DNA of 64,000 bases from Colwellia chukchiensis (GTDB lineage Bacteria > Pseudomonadota > Gammaproteobacteria > Enterobacterales > Alteromonadaceae), in the NCBI RefSeq assembly GCF_002104455.1, contig NZ_NBOC01000004.1:1-64000 (forward strand), read 5' to 3'. Position numbers and translations under genes: made by a program. Below are positions 9,131 to 17,377 of the stretch, in pieces. Position 1 is the stretch's first letter. Every line of letters begins with the position of its first letter. A model generated the notes under the pieces. That model worked only from the letters and a program-made list of their open reading frames with translations. It was not told the origin of the DNA and made no database searches.

Positions 9131-10447
9131 ATGTCCTTAATTAATGAAACCCATAATGTCGCCCTGTCTAGTTGGGTAGAGTCTGCTAACCAAGATGGTT
9201 GTGATTTTAGCATTCAAAACCTACCGCTAGCCATTTTTAGAAGAAAAAGTAGTAATGAAGCATTTCGAGGAGGGGTAGCTATTGGCGATCAAGTCGTTGA
9301 TTTGAAATCTTTAAGCGATAGTGGTGTGCTATCAGGGTTAGCTCAACAAGGAGCACTCGCTTGTAGTCAGCCGAGCTTAAATAAATTTATGAGCATGGGA
9401 AAAGAGGCTTGGTCGGCGCTTAGGTTGTCTCTTTCAAGGGCATTAAGGACAGGATCAGATGTTCAGCAACAAATAAGCACCTGTTTGGTTAGTCAATCCG
9501 AAGTGGAATATAGTATGCCTTGTCATATTGGTGACTATACGGATTTTTACACTTCAATACATCACGCCACCAGTGTTGGTAAGTTATTTAGGCCTGACAA
9601 CCCACTACTGCCCAACTATAAGTGGGTACCAATTGGCTATCATGGCCGTTCATCTTCTATTGGTATTTCGGGACAACAATTTCACCGACCGGTAGGCCAG
9701 TTAAAAGCGCCGGAAGCTGACACGCCTATTTTAGCGCCATGTAAGCGTTTAGATCATGAATTGGAATTGGGCATCTTTATAGGTGCAGGTAACAACCTAG
9801 GCGAAGCAATCCCTATCACTGAAGCAGAAAATCATGTGTTTGGTATGTGTTTGTTTAATGATTGGTCAGCCCGTGATATTCAAGCGTGGGAATATCAGCC
9901 ACTTGGCCCATTCTTGTCAAAGAGTTTTGCATCCACTATTTCACCTTGGATCGTAAGTATGGAAGCACTAGCACCGTATCGTGCCAGCTTTACTCGTTCG
10001 AGTGAGGATCCGCAGCCGCTACCATACTTAAGCTCTGAACAAAATAGCCAGCACGGAGCTATTGATATTGAATTGGAAGTATTGATACAAACAGAAAAAA
10101 TGCGTGCTAGTGGTCAGCCGCCAGAGAAAATAGCCAATTCCAACTTCATTCATTCTTATTGGACCATTGCCCAAATGGTTACTCATCATAGCGTTAATGG
10201 CTGTAATTTACGCCCTGGTGATTTATTTGGTAGTGGAACGCAATCGGGACCTGAGCCAGAGGAAGCGGGGTCGCTATTAGAGCTATCAGCGGGTGGTAAA
10301 GAGGCATTAACGTTAAGCAACGGTGAAAGTCGTACTTTTCTTGAAGATGGCGACACGATAGTGATACGCGGAGGCTGTCGTCGAAAAGGCGCTGCTTATA
10401 TTGGTTTTGGTGAAGTCACTAGCACTGTGCTGCCAGCAAATAGCTAA
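9131..10447 (+). CDS. fahA: Fumarylacetoacetase (fumarylacetoacetate hydrolase)
   Basis: This 438-residue enzyme cleaves fumarylacetoacetate to fumarate and acetoacetate, the last step of tyrosine/homogentisate breakdown (EC 3.7.1.2). It is the full-length eukaryotic-like type: an N-terminal SH3-like domain, then the catalytic domain with DYTDFYTSIHHATSVGKLFR, PIGYHGRSSSI, LELGIFIG, NDWSARDIQAWEYQPLGPF and a C-terminal GDTIVIRGGCRRKG. The start at ATG 9131 fits the family N-terminus; an upstream in-frame start at 9047 would add 28 hydrophobic, unrelated residues. maiA lies downstream, confirming the pathway. Homogentisate dioxygenase (HmgA) is not in the window. Confidence 0.95.
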   Translation: MSLINETHNVALSSWVESANQDGCDFSIQNLPLAIFRRKSSNEAFRGGVAIGDQVVDLKSLSDSGVLSGLAQQGALACSQPSLNKFMSMGKEAWSALRLSLSRALRTGSDVQQQISTCLVSQSEVEYSMPCHIGDYTDFYTSIHHATSVGKLFRPDNPLLPNYKWVPIGYHGRSSSIGISGQQFHRPVGQLKAPEADTPILAPCKRLDHELELGIFIGAGNNLGEAIPITEAENHVFGMCLFNDWSARDIQAWEYQPLGPFLSKSFASTISPWIVSMEALAPYRASFTRSSEDPQPLPYLSSEQNSQHGAIDIELEVLIQTEKMRASGQPPEKIANSNFIHSYWTIAQMVTHHSVNGCNLRPGDLFGSGTQSGPEPEEAGSLLELSAGGKEALTLSNGESRTFLEDGDTIVIRGGCRRKGAAYIGFGEVTSTVLPANS

Positions 10448-10501
10448 AGCTTAACAGCATTGTGACTTATCGCTATTATTTAAATTGAGAGGATAGTTTA
10501 G

Positions 10502-11029
10502 ATGAAAATAGAGCAAATTCATCATGTAGCTTATCGCTGCAAAGACGCGAAAGAAACCGTTCAATGGTATGTTAAAAACTTAAAGATGGACTTTGTATTG
10601 GCAATTGCTGAAAACGAAGTCCCCTCAACTAAAGAGCCCGATCCTTACATGCATGTATTTTTGGATGCGGGTAACGAGAATGTTTTAGCTTTTTTTGAGC
10701 TTCCTACCCAGCCCGAAATGGGGCGAGACCCTAATACACCTGAGTGGGTGCAACATATTGCTTTTAAAGTTAAAGATTTAGAAACTCTGCTTGAATACAA
10801 AGCTCACTTAGAGAATAACGGTATTGATGTGCTAGGGGGTACCGACCACTCTGTATTTAAGTCCATTTATTTTTTTGACCCCAATGGCCATCGTATAGAG
10901 CTTGCCGCTCCCAGTATTGATGAGGCAGAAAAGCTTGCGAAATTAGATAAAGTTAAGTGGGATATGCTCGAAGAGTGGTCGAAAACTAAACGAGCACCTA
11001 AGCATGCTGCTTGGTTGCACGAGCATTAA
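10502..11029 (+). CDS. VOC-superfamily (glyoxalase/dioxygenase fold) protein
   Basis: This 175-residue vicinal-oxygen-chelate protein has two beta-alpha-beta-beta-beta modules. Candidate metal ligands are His in the opening EQIHHVAYRC, a Glu or His in the central MHVFLD and FFELP strands, the His of VQHIAFKV, and Glu in GHRIELAAP. The first His and last Glu are in the usual metal-binding positions. It lies 54 bases after fumarylacetoacetase and before maleylacetoacetate isomerase, so it probably works in or beside aromatic ring catabolism. It is too short to be 4-hydroxyphenylpyruvate dioxygenase. The reaction is unknown. Confidence 0.85.
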   Translation: MKIEQIHHVAYRCKDAKETVQWYVKNLKMDFVLAIAENEVPSTKEPDPYMHVFLDAGNENVLAFFELPTQPEMGRDPNTPEWVQHIAFKVKDLETLLEYKAHLENNGIDVLGGTDHSVFKSIYFFDPNGHRIELAAPSIDEAEKLAKLDKVKWDMLEEWSKTKRAPKHAAWLHEH

Positions 11030-11096
11030 ATCTATAGTGTAAAGTTAGACGCAATACAGGCTCTTAGTGAGGCCCTTAATTGTGTAAAAAACACAG

Positions 11097-11119
11097 AGCT
11101 CGCACAAAATTAGCGAGCT
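11097..11119 (+). other. Hairpin between the VOC gene and maiA
   Basis: AGCTCGC (11097-11103) pairs with GCGAGCT (11113-11119) across a nine-base loop, followed only by AATTT. It may be a weak terminator or attenuator in the 135-base gap before maiA. Confidence 0.4.
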
Positions 11120-11164
11120 AATTTACAGCTTATAGCGCAACAACTATCCATAGCAGGAAGGAAG

Positions 11165-11797
11165 ATGATCACGCTTTATTCTTACTTTAGAAGCTCAGCG
11201 GCATATCGTGTTCGTATCGCTCTCAATTTTAAACAGATAGCGTACAACATCGTTGCCATTAACCTCGTCAAAAATGAGCAAAACTCAGCTGAATACCGTG
11301 CGATAAATTCACAAGGCTTATTGCCATCTTTACGTTTGGAGGGCGGGGCCGTTGTTACACAATCAGCGGCAATTCTTGAGTGGCTAGAAGAAAGCTACCC
11401 AGAACACGCGCTCTACCCAGAAGGTGCAATTGCGAAAGCCCACATCCGAAGTTTGTGTAATATTATCGCCTGTGATATTCACCCACTGAACAATTTACGC
11501 GTATTGAGGCATCTCAGCTCAGATATAGGTGTTAGCGACGACGAAAAGTTAGCTTGGTATCATCATTGGATTGATAAGGGGTTTACTAGTATTGAAAATC
11601 ATCTCGGTAGCTCACCTTTTGCAGCTGGTACAGAGGTAACTATGGCTGATATCTACCTGATACCACAGGTCTATAATGCACTGCGTTTTAGTCAGGATAT
11701 GACAAAGTATCCAAAAATAATGCGTGTTTTTAAAGCCTGTAATGAATTGAATGCTTTCAAAGCTGCCGCACCCGAGTCACAAACCGATGCACTATAA
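11165..11797 (+). CDS. maiA: Maleylacetoacetate isomerase (zeta-class glutathione S-transferase)
   Basis: This 210-residue zeta-class GST isomerises maleylacetoacetate to fumarylacetoacetate using glutathione, the step just before fumarylacetoacetase (EC 5.2.1.2). The N-terminal thioredoxin-like domain carries SSAAYRVRIALNFK, matching the zeta motif SSCSxRVRIAL except that the usual Cys is Ala. It also has QGLLPSL and the QSAAILEWLEE block for glutathione binding. The C-terminal helical domain includes NNLRVLRHL and GTEVTMADIYLIPQVYNA. AGGAAGGAAG precedes the ATG. The length is normal for the family. It forms a catabolic group with the FAH and VOC genes. Confidence 0.93.
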   Translation: MITLYSYFRSSAAYRVRIALNFKQIAYNIVAINLVKNEQNSAEYRAINSQGLLPSLRLEGGAVVTQSAAILEWLEESYPEHALYPEGAIAKAHIRSLCNIIACDIHPLNNLRVLRHLSSDIGVSDDEKLAWYHHWIDKGFTSIENHLGSSPFAAGTEVTMADIYLIPQVYNALRFSQDMTKYPKIMRVFKACNELNAFKAAAPESQTDAL

Positions 11798-12062
11798 GTA
11801 TGTAACTCACTTGGGTTTGAAAAGTTAGGTTAGGTAGTGTTGTAAGCGCTTAGGTGTTTATGCCGTGTAATAAGTCAGTGTTATTGAAGTTACAGTACAG
11901 GCTTTAATTTTACTATTTTTTCAACCTACTAGGCTCAAGGTATTAAAATTTGGCAGAAATAATGTCGTCTGTAGGTGTTGTTATTACAATTGTAGCTTAC
12001 AAACAGAGGCTATTTTTTATATGAGTCGATAAAAAATCGATCTTTAAGGTTTAATAGTAATT

Positions 12063-14258
12063 ATGAAATATATGCTGTTATTTAGTGTCGCTTTTTCTTG
12101 TATGTGCTCGGTATTTTCTATTCACGCTAATGAAAAGCTACAATATGCATTTCAAAAAGACGCGGCTAAATCAAATCAACAGTGCATTGCTTGTCATCAA
12201 CAATCACAGCATGACTGGCAAGAGTCTGACCATGCTAAAGCAATGGCTGTGGCAGATAATAGTTCAGTTTTAGGTGACTTCAGTAATATTGAAGTTGAAC
12301 ATTACGGCCAAAAAGCCGTTTTTTTTATTAAAGAAGACCTTTACCATGTCACCATTTCATATAACGACATAACGCATACTTACCCGATAAAATATACTTT
12401 TGGGCACTTTCCTTTACAGCAATACCTCATAGAAACTGAGCTAGGAAAATTGCAAGTAGTGCCTTTTGCTTGGGATAGTCGAGCAAAGAGTGATGGTGGG
12501 CAGCGCTGGTACCATAATTATAGTGAAGAGAAAGTTAGCCCCACAGATCGATTGCATTGGCGTCAACCATTACAAAACTGGAATGGAATGTGTGCTGATT
12601 GTCATTCTGATGGTTTGGTAAGAAAATATAACCCAGCACAAAATAGCTTTAGTAGTCAATTTGATAACATAAATGTTGGCTGCTTATCTTGTCATGGAGA
12701 TATGGCGGCGCACTCGAATACGAATGCCAATAAAGCGAAGCTAGACGATATTATTGCGCGTCAAAACCCTACAGGGAAATGGTTAAGAAGCTTAGGGGAA
12801 AAAACGGCACATTGGCAGGGGGAAAAGCGTGATAACACGGTTATGGATGGATGTTTCGCATGCCACTCACTTCGTACTCCTTTAACGGATGGCATCATGG
12901 CAAAAACAGCTTTTTTAGATCAATTTACACCACAATTGTTGTTAACACCTAATTACCATGTAGATGGTCAAATTAAAGAAGAAGTCTTTGTTTATGGTTC
13001 TTTTTTACAAAGTAAGATGTATGCTGCTGGGGTAAATTGTTTAGACTGCCATGACAAACACACCACAAAACTCAAGTTTGAAGGTAACGGCACCTGCCTT
13101 CAGTGCCATAGTAATGAAGTTTATGCAGAAAAATCTCACCATCAGCATAAAGAAAACAGTGCAGGAGCTCAATGTGTTAATTGTCATATGCCGACTAATC
13201 GGTATATGGGGGTCGATGATCGGCGAGATCATAGTTTCAAAATACCTCGCCCTGACTTATCGCAGCAATATAACACCCCCAATGCATGTGTTAGTTGCCA
13301 TAGTGACAAGTCAAACCAATGGGCCGTTGAACGCTTATCTGCATGGCATGGCAAACCTCAAGACTTATTAGTAAGCAAGCAACGATTAATAAAGTTACTT
13401 AATGGACAAGCGCTGTCGTTAGAAGAGCACTTATCGATCATCTCTGATGAAAAACTTGATGTCATTAGCCGAGCTACAGCGATACAACTGCTTGCGTATA
13501 CCACCAATTCACTTAAAATCACTCAACTATCAAAGTTCTTAACGCATACCGAACCTTTAATTAGGTTGAGTGCGGTAATGGTCGCAACCTTACTGCCGAC
13601 CGCTGAAAAAGCAAAGCATGTAAGCCCGTTATTGCAAGATAAATATAGAGCAATACGCGTTGCTAGTGCCCGTAGTTTGGTAACCAGCGATTTATCTTCT
13701 GAGTACCAAACATTATTTGCTCAAGCCTTTAAAGAATTAATTCAAGCCAATCATATTAATAGCTGGCGCGGCGAAGGACAGATAAATCAAGGTGTGCTAG
13801 CTATTGAAATGAATAACATAGCCCAGGCAGAAAAATCCTTTAAAAAAGCCATTCAAATAGAACCTTATTTTGAGGCAGGTTATATAAATTTAGCTGATAT
13901 TTATAGAGCGCAACAAAAGCCTTATTTAGTGGCTTCCGTATTAGCAAGTGGTATTAAAAATAACCCATCATCAGCTGTTTTACATTATGCTTATGGGTTG
14001 CACTTTGTTCGGCAAAAAAAACTTGATAAAGCTGTTAGTTACTTTGAAAAAGCCATGATAAAAATGCCAAATAACTCACAATATGCATATACCTATATAC
14101 TGACATTAGATAGCTTAGGGCAAAGTGAAAAAGCATTAGAGCAATTAAAAATATTATTGATGAATTATCGAGATAAAGCTCAGCTAAAAGAATTAGGTTT
14201 GTATTTGTCGCAGAAATTGCGTTTACGATCGGAATACGATTGGTTTATGGAGCAATAA
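12063..14258 (+). CDS. Octaheme c-type cytochrome with C-terminal HEAT/TPR repeats
   Basis: This 731-residue exported protein (signal peptide to about residue 22, IHA) has eight CxxCH heme-binding motifs, starting at residues 41, 177, 207, 264, 326, 345, 371 and 409. The arrangement resembles the cytochrome c554/hydroxylamine-oxidoreductase-type multiheme superfamily. After residue about 430 come HEAT-like helices (RLSAVMVATLLP, YRAIRVASARSL) and then TPR units (AEKSFKKAIQIEPYFEAGYINLADIY; LDKAVSYFEKAMIKMP). TPR fusion suggests docking with a partner. It should act in the periplasm as an electron carrier or reductase; the substrate is unknown. No membrane anchor other than the signal is visible. 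RBS is weak (AAGG about 13 bases upstream). Confidence 0.88.
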   Translation: MKYMLLFSVAFSCMCSVFSIHANEKLQYAFQKDAAKSNQQCIACHQQSQHDWQESDHAKAMAVADNSSVLGDFSNIEVEHYGQKAVFFIKEDLYHVTISYNDITHTYPIKYTFGHFPLQQYLIETELGKLQVVPFAWDSRAKSDGGQRWYHNYSEEKVSPTDRLHWRQPLQNWNGMCADCHSDGLVRKYNPAQNSFSSQFDNINVGCLSCHGDMAAHSNTNANKAKLDDIIARQNPTGKWLRSLGEKTAHWQGEKRDNTVMDGCFACHSLRTPLTDGIMAKTAFLDQFTPQLLLTPNYHVDGQIKEEVFVYGSFLQSKMYAAGVNCLDCHDKHTTKLKFEGNGTCLQCHSNEVYAEKSHHQHKENSAGAQCVNCHMPTNRYMGVDDRRDHSFKIPRPDLSQQYNTPNACVSCHSDKSNQWAVERLSAWHGKPQDLLVSKQRLIKLLNGQALSLEEHLSIISDEKLDVISRATAIQLLAYTTNSLKITQLSKFLTHTEPLIRLSAVMVATLLPTAEKAKHVSPLLQDKYRAIRVASARSLVTSDLSSEYQTLFAQAFKELIQANHINSWRGEGQINQGVLAIEMNNIAQAEKSFKKAIQIEPYFEAGYINLADIYRAQQKPYLVASVLASGIKNNPSSAVLHYAYGLHFVRQKKLDKAVSYFEKAMIKMPNNSQYAYTYILTLDSLGQSEKALEQLKILLMNYRDKAQLKELGLYLSQKLRLRSEYDWFMEQ

Positions 14259-14330
14259 CTTAACCCAAACACTAGCTTAAGGCCTTTAGGCGCTGCATTT
14301 TTATTTATTGTTGATGATTAACAGGGAATA

Positions 14331-14344
14331 TTGATTAAGGTCAA
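14331..14344 (+). promoter_or_regulatory. FNR/DNR-like dyad upstream of tehB-like gene
   Basis: TTGATTAAGGTCAA matches the TTGAT-N4-(A/G)TCAA pattern of CRP/FNR-family oxygen- or NO-responsive regulators. It lies about 80 bases before the methyltransferase start. A clear -10 at the spacing expected for activation is not obvious (TAATAT at 14361-14366 is somewhat close), so this may be coincidental. Confidence 0.35.
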
Positions 14345-14424
14345 CTAAAACACAGTAGGCTAATATTTAACGTGGTAAATTCTTTAGTATGATATGAGTC
14401 TTGTTTTAAAACTAAGTTGTTACT

Positions 14425-14991
14425 ATGAAAGTTGATCTAAATAGCCGCTATGGCTTAAACCCTGCTCACAGTGAAGTTGTTGCCGCTAGTAAACTGATTG
14501 CGCCTTGCGATGTATTAGACATGGGCTGTTCTACTGGTCGAAATGCGGTGTACCTTGGTCAATTAGGTTTTAACGTTACTGCGATAGACAATAACCCGAA
14601 TGCCATTGATATGTTAGCCAATATTGCGCAACAAGAGCAAATGCCGAATATCAAGGCGCAGCTTTATGATATTAATTCTGCCAAGCTTGCCAAAGATTAT
14701 GATTTTATTTCTTGTACCGTTACTTTGATGTTTATTGAGCCAACTCGGCTTGATGCCATAATAGCTGATATGCAAAACAATACCCGTAGCGGTGGTTATA
14801 ACCTTATAGTTTGTGCCATGGATACCGAACGACACCCATGCCCAGTGCCTTTCCCGCTAACGTTAAGCGCAGGGCAGCTATCTCAAGCCTATCAGGGGTG
14901 GCAGCTTATTAAATACAATGAAGATGTCGGTACTATGCACAACGGTGCCAAGTTGCAATTTGCAACTATGTTGGCAAAAAAGCTGAGTTAA
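14425..14991 (+). CDS. tehB: TehB-like SAM-dependent methyltransferase (tellurite resistance type)
   Basis: This 188-residue class I methyltransferase resembles E. coli TehB (197 residues) along most of its length. The N-terminus has SRYGLNPAHSEVV, corresponding to the KYELTRTHSEVL region of TehB. The SAM-binding motif is VLDMGCSTGRNAVYLG (about residues 30-45), with acidic D56 in TAIDNNP. SGGYNLIVCAMDTERHPCPV and KYNEDVGTMH match the TehB C-terminal half. TehB methylates tellurite and selenite, and may detoxify other electrophiles. The N-terminal cupin domain seen in some TehB proteins is absent. The gene appears monocistronic and is followed by a strong terminator further downstream. Confidence 0.85.
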   Translation: MKVDLNSRYGLNPAHSEVVAASKLIAPCDVLDMGCSTGRNAVYLGQLGFNVTAIDNNPNAIDMLANIAQQEQMPNIKAQLYDINSAKLAKDYDFISCTVTLMFIEPTRLDAIIADMQNNTRSGGYNLIVCAMDTERHPCPVPFPLTLSAGQLSQAYQGWQLIKYNEDVGTMHNGAKLQFATMLAKKLS

Positions 14992-15571
14992 TATAAACAT
15001 AAATAAAGATAAACCAAGGTAAACAAAGCCTAAAGACGACTTTTGTCTGCTATGTTAAAGCGTTCAATGCGTAGTGTGGTTCGCGAGTGATTTATTTAGC
15101 TTTTTGTTATTAAACGGCACAAAATGGTGCCGTTATTAATTTTTCTGCTCAGAACTTTTACTCTTGATAATTCAAGCGGATAGATACTTGCATATAACCT
15201 CACTTTCTAAGCTTTATTTTAGTGTTATTGATACCCACCATTTTTTTTATTTCTCACCCGTGCAATAACCTTATTATTGCAAATAAGCTACTCGACTAAA
15301 TTGAAATGCAGCGCCGTAGCCGATTAATCATTTAGAAAATAGCAAGAAAGGCCGCTATTACAGCACTAAATTTACTGTGATAAATTTATGTCAACTTATT
15401 TTACACATTTACTTAACTAAGAGTGTTTAAAAATTAATCTAGCAATTAACTTGCTGGTTTAACACATATAAATTTTATTGGATTAAATTATGCATCCCGT
15501 CTTGAATTACAACAAATACTGTAGCTGGTTAAAACGTTTATTAACCACAAAACAGTCAAGGAGAGTTGCCA
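14992..15571. other. Intergenic region between tehB and the collar-protein operon
   Basis: This 580-base gene-free region contains the terminator at 15113-15134 and otherwise AT-rich DNA. The last 200 bases must hold the promoter for the collar-protein operon, but no site could be fixed by eye. AAGGAGAG at 15558-15565 is the ribosome binding site of the first collar gene. Confidence 0.5.
15113..15145 (+). terminator. Rho-independent terminator downstream of tehB
   Basis: AACGGCAC (15113-15120) pairs perfectly with GTGCCGTT (15127-15134) across a six-base loop, followed by ATTAATTTTT. It is about 120 bases after the methyltransferase stop and upstream of the collar-protein genes. Confidence 0.8.
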
Positions 15572-16162
15572 ATGAAGACAATAACCTCAGGTTTATTTTT
15601 ATTTATAATATTCATACTTGTTAACACCCTACCAATTAATGATGCCAATGCAGGAGATCAACCTTTTCTTGGTGAAATTAGTTATTTCGCCGGTAATTTT
15701 CCACCCCGTGGATGGGCATTTTGCGATGGTCAATTGCTAGCGATAAGTCAGCATGATGCTTTATTTTCTCTACTAGGCACAATGTATGGCGGTGATGGCA
15801 GAACCACATTTGCGCTGCCTGATATGCGTGGTCGAGTCGCTATTCATCAGGGTAACGGCCCAGGATTATCAAATCGTTTGCAAGGCGCTAAGTTCGGCAC
15901 AGAAAGAGAAACGGTCACGGTTAATAACTTACCTGCACATAATCATGCGTTGATGGTTAGCAGTGACTCGCCATCGAGTAGTGTTGCCACAAACCGAGCG
16001 CTTGCCTCGACCATGGTTTATGCCACAGAAGCACCCAACAGTACATTAGATAATTCTTCAATGGCAGCAACGGGCGGAGGTCAAAGTATCAATAATAAAC
16101 AACCCGCCGCTACAGCGCGCTGTATTATTTCACTCGTTGGCATCTATCCATCTCGAAACTAA
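15572..16162 (+). CDS. Secreted phage-tail-collar-domain protein, copy 1
   Basis: This is the first of three tandem paralogues, 196 residues from ATG 15572. AAGGAGAG lies seven bases upstream, so the in-frame TTG at 15566 is not needed. A Sec signal peptide ends near INDANA (about residue 27). The mature part opens PFLGEISYFAGNFPPRGWAF, followed by CDGQLL, GTMYGGDGRTTFALPDMRGR (the tail collar domain hallmark) and a C-terminal block ending IYPSRN. The domain is found at phage tail-fibre tips and in microcystin-dependent-protein-like (MdpB) bacterial proteins. Most such proteins lack a signal peptide, so export here is notable. It is the most diverged of the three (ARCIISLVGIYPSRN at the end). 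Function unknown; extracellular adhesion or structural role possible. Confidence 0.85.
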   Translation: MKTITSGLFLFIIFILVNTLPINDANAGDQPFLGEISYFAGNFPPRGWAFCDGQLLAISQHDALFSLLGTMYGGDGRTTFALPDMRGRVAIHQGNGPGLSNRLQGAKFGTERETVTVNNLPAHNHALMVSSDSPSSSVATNRALASTMVYATEAPNSTLDNSSMAATGGGQSINNKQPAATARCIISLVGIYPSRN

Positions 16163-16176
16163 AGGGGAGCATCATA

Positions 16177-16761
16177 ATGAAAAGTAAACATTTAATAGCA
16201 GGTTTGTTGTTTTTATTACCGAGCCTTTTTATTGCAAATCATGCGATAGCAGATGCACCTTTTATTGGCGAGATGCGTTATTTTGCCGGTAATTTTGCCC
16301 CCCGAGGTTGGGCTTTTTGTGATGGTCAATTGCTACCGATAAGTCAGAATACCGCTTTATTCTCACTACTTGGCACTATGTATGGCGGTGATGGTCGAAC
16401 AACGTTTGCCCTACCAGATATGCGTGGTCGGGCATTAATACACTCAGGTAATGGCCCAGGCCTTACGCCTGTAACACAAGGCTCAAAAAGTGGCTCTGAG
16501 ACGGTAACCATGACAGTCGCACAGATGCCCAGTCATAACCATGCCTTATTAGCCAATGGTACCGCGGCGGATACAGCAACACCAAATGGCAACGCCATCG
16601 CAGCGGAAAAAATCTATAAAGCAGGTCAACCGGCAGATAAAACGTTACATACTGAATCAATAGCTAATAGTGGTGCTGCGCAAGCGATTGATACCGTACA
16701 ACCTTATATTGCTTTGAACTGCATTATTGCGCTTCAAGGTATATTCCCGTCAAGAAATTAG
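16177..16761 (+). CDS. Secreted phage-tail-collar-domain protein, copy 2
   Basis: This second paralogue has 194 residues and starts 14 bases after copy 1, with AAAGGGGAG as ribosome binding site. The signal peptide is likely cleaved after NHAIA. It shares the PFIGEMRYFAGNFAPRGWAF and GGDGRTTFALPDMRGR blocks with copy 1 nearly word for word, then diverges in the 100-160 region (ANGTAADTATPNGNAIA), the part expected to be exposed. It ends LNCIIALQGIFPSRN, as tail-collar proteins do. The Cys in FCDGQLL and the Cys in LNCII are conserved in all three copies and could form a disulfide after export. Confidence 0.85.
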   Translation: MKSKHLIAGLLFLLPSLFIANHAIADAPFIGEMRYFAGNFAPRGWAFCDGQLLPISQNTALFSLLGTMYGGDGRTTFALPDMRGRALIHSGNGPGLTPVTQGSKSGSETVTMTVAQMPSHNHALLANGTAADTATPNGNAIAAEKIYKAGQPADKTLHTESIANSGAAQAIDTVQPYIALNCIIALQGIFPSRN

Positions 16762-16772
16762 GAGATATAACG

Positions 16773-17363
16773 ATGAAAAAACCATACCTACTCTTGATCG
16801 TTACAGTATTTATGACCGGCTTTAGTTCTACAGCGGTATTTGCAAACGAGCCATTTATTGGAGAAGTGCGCTTTGTCGGTTTTAATTTTGCCCCCCGAGG
16901 TTGGGCAAAGTGTGATGGCCAAATATTGCCGATCAACTCAAATCAAGCGTTGTTTTCTATCTTAGGAACTACTTATGGCGGAGATGGACGAACCACTTTT
17001 GCTTTGCCCGATATGCGGGGTAGAACCCCAATTCATCGCGGGAGCGGGCCAGGATTATCGAGCTATAACTTAGGGCAAAAAGGTGGGGCTGAAAGTATTA
17101 CTTTAACGCCGGCACAAATTCCCAGTCATCATCATGCTCTTAAAGGCGTGAGCGCTTCGGCTCGAACAAATAGCCCAACGGCTAATGTTTTGGCAAGACC
17201 AAGAAGCAACTTAAAAATATATGATGACTCTGTGCCTAACATTGCTTTGCACAATGATTCAGTAGGTCATACAGGTAACGCGAGCACAATAAACAACATG
17301 CAACCTTCAATGACCTTAAATTGTATTATTGCGCTTCAAGGACTATTCCCTTCTAGAAATTAA
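16773..17363 (+). CDS. Secreted phage-tail-collar-domain protein, copy 3
   Basis: The third paralogue has 196 residues, starts 11 bases after copy 2 and has GGAGAT upstream of the ATG. The signal peptide probably ends after TAVFA. The core PFIGEVRFVGFNFAPRGWAK, CDGQILP, GGDGRTTFALPDMRGR and the ending LNCIIALQGLFPSRN are conserved, while the central segment (KGVSASARTNSPTANVLARP) is unique. The tight spacing of copies 1-3 and the following PEP-CTERM gene (14 bases) suggests one operon. Nothing else in the neighbourhood is phage-like, so these are host proteins rather than prophage remains. Confidence 0.85.
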   Translation: MKKPYLLLIVTVFMTGFSSTAVFANEPFIGEVRFVGFNFAPRGWAKCDGQILPINSNQALFSILGTTYGGDGRTTFALPDMRGRTPIHRGSGPGLSSYNLGQKGGAESITLTPAQIPSHHHALKGVSASARTNSPTANVLARPRSNLKIYDDSVPNIALHNDSVGHTGNASTINNMQPSMTLNCIIALQGLFPSRN

Positions 17364-17377
17364 TTAAGGACTTTATT

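Noticed and set aside
12026-12040. Inverted repeat TCGAT-N5-ATCGA before the octaheme cytochrome gene
   Set aside because: Five-base arms are expected by chance at this composition, and the spacing does not fit the FNR pattern.
15490-15627. Short open frame upstream of and overlapping collar gene 1
   Set aside because: It has no ribosome binding site and runs out of frame into the gene; no evidence of coding or leader function.
15572-17363. Possible prophage remnant because of tail-collar domains
   Set aside because: There are no capsid, terminase, integrase or lysis genes and all three proteins carry signal peptides, so host surface proteins are more likely.
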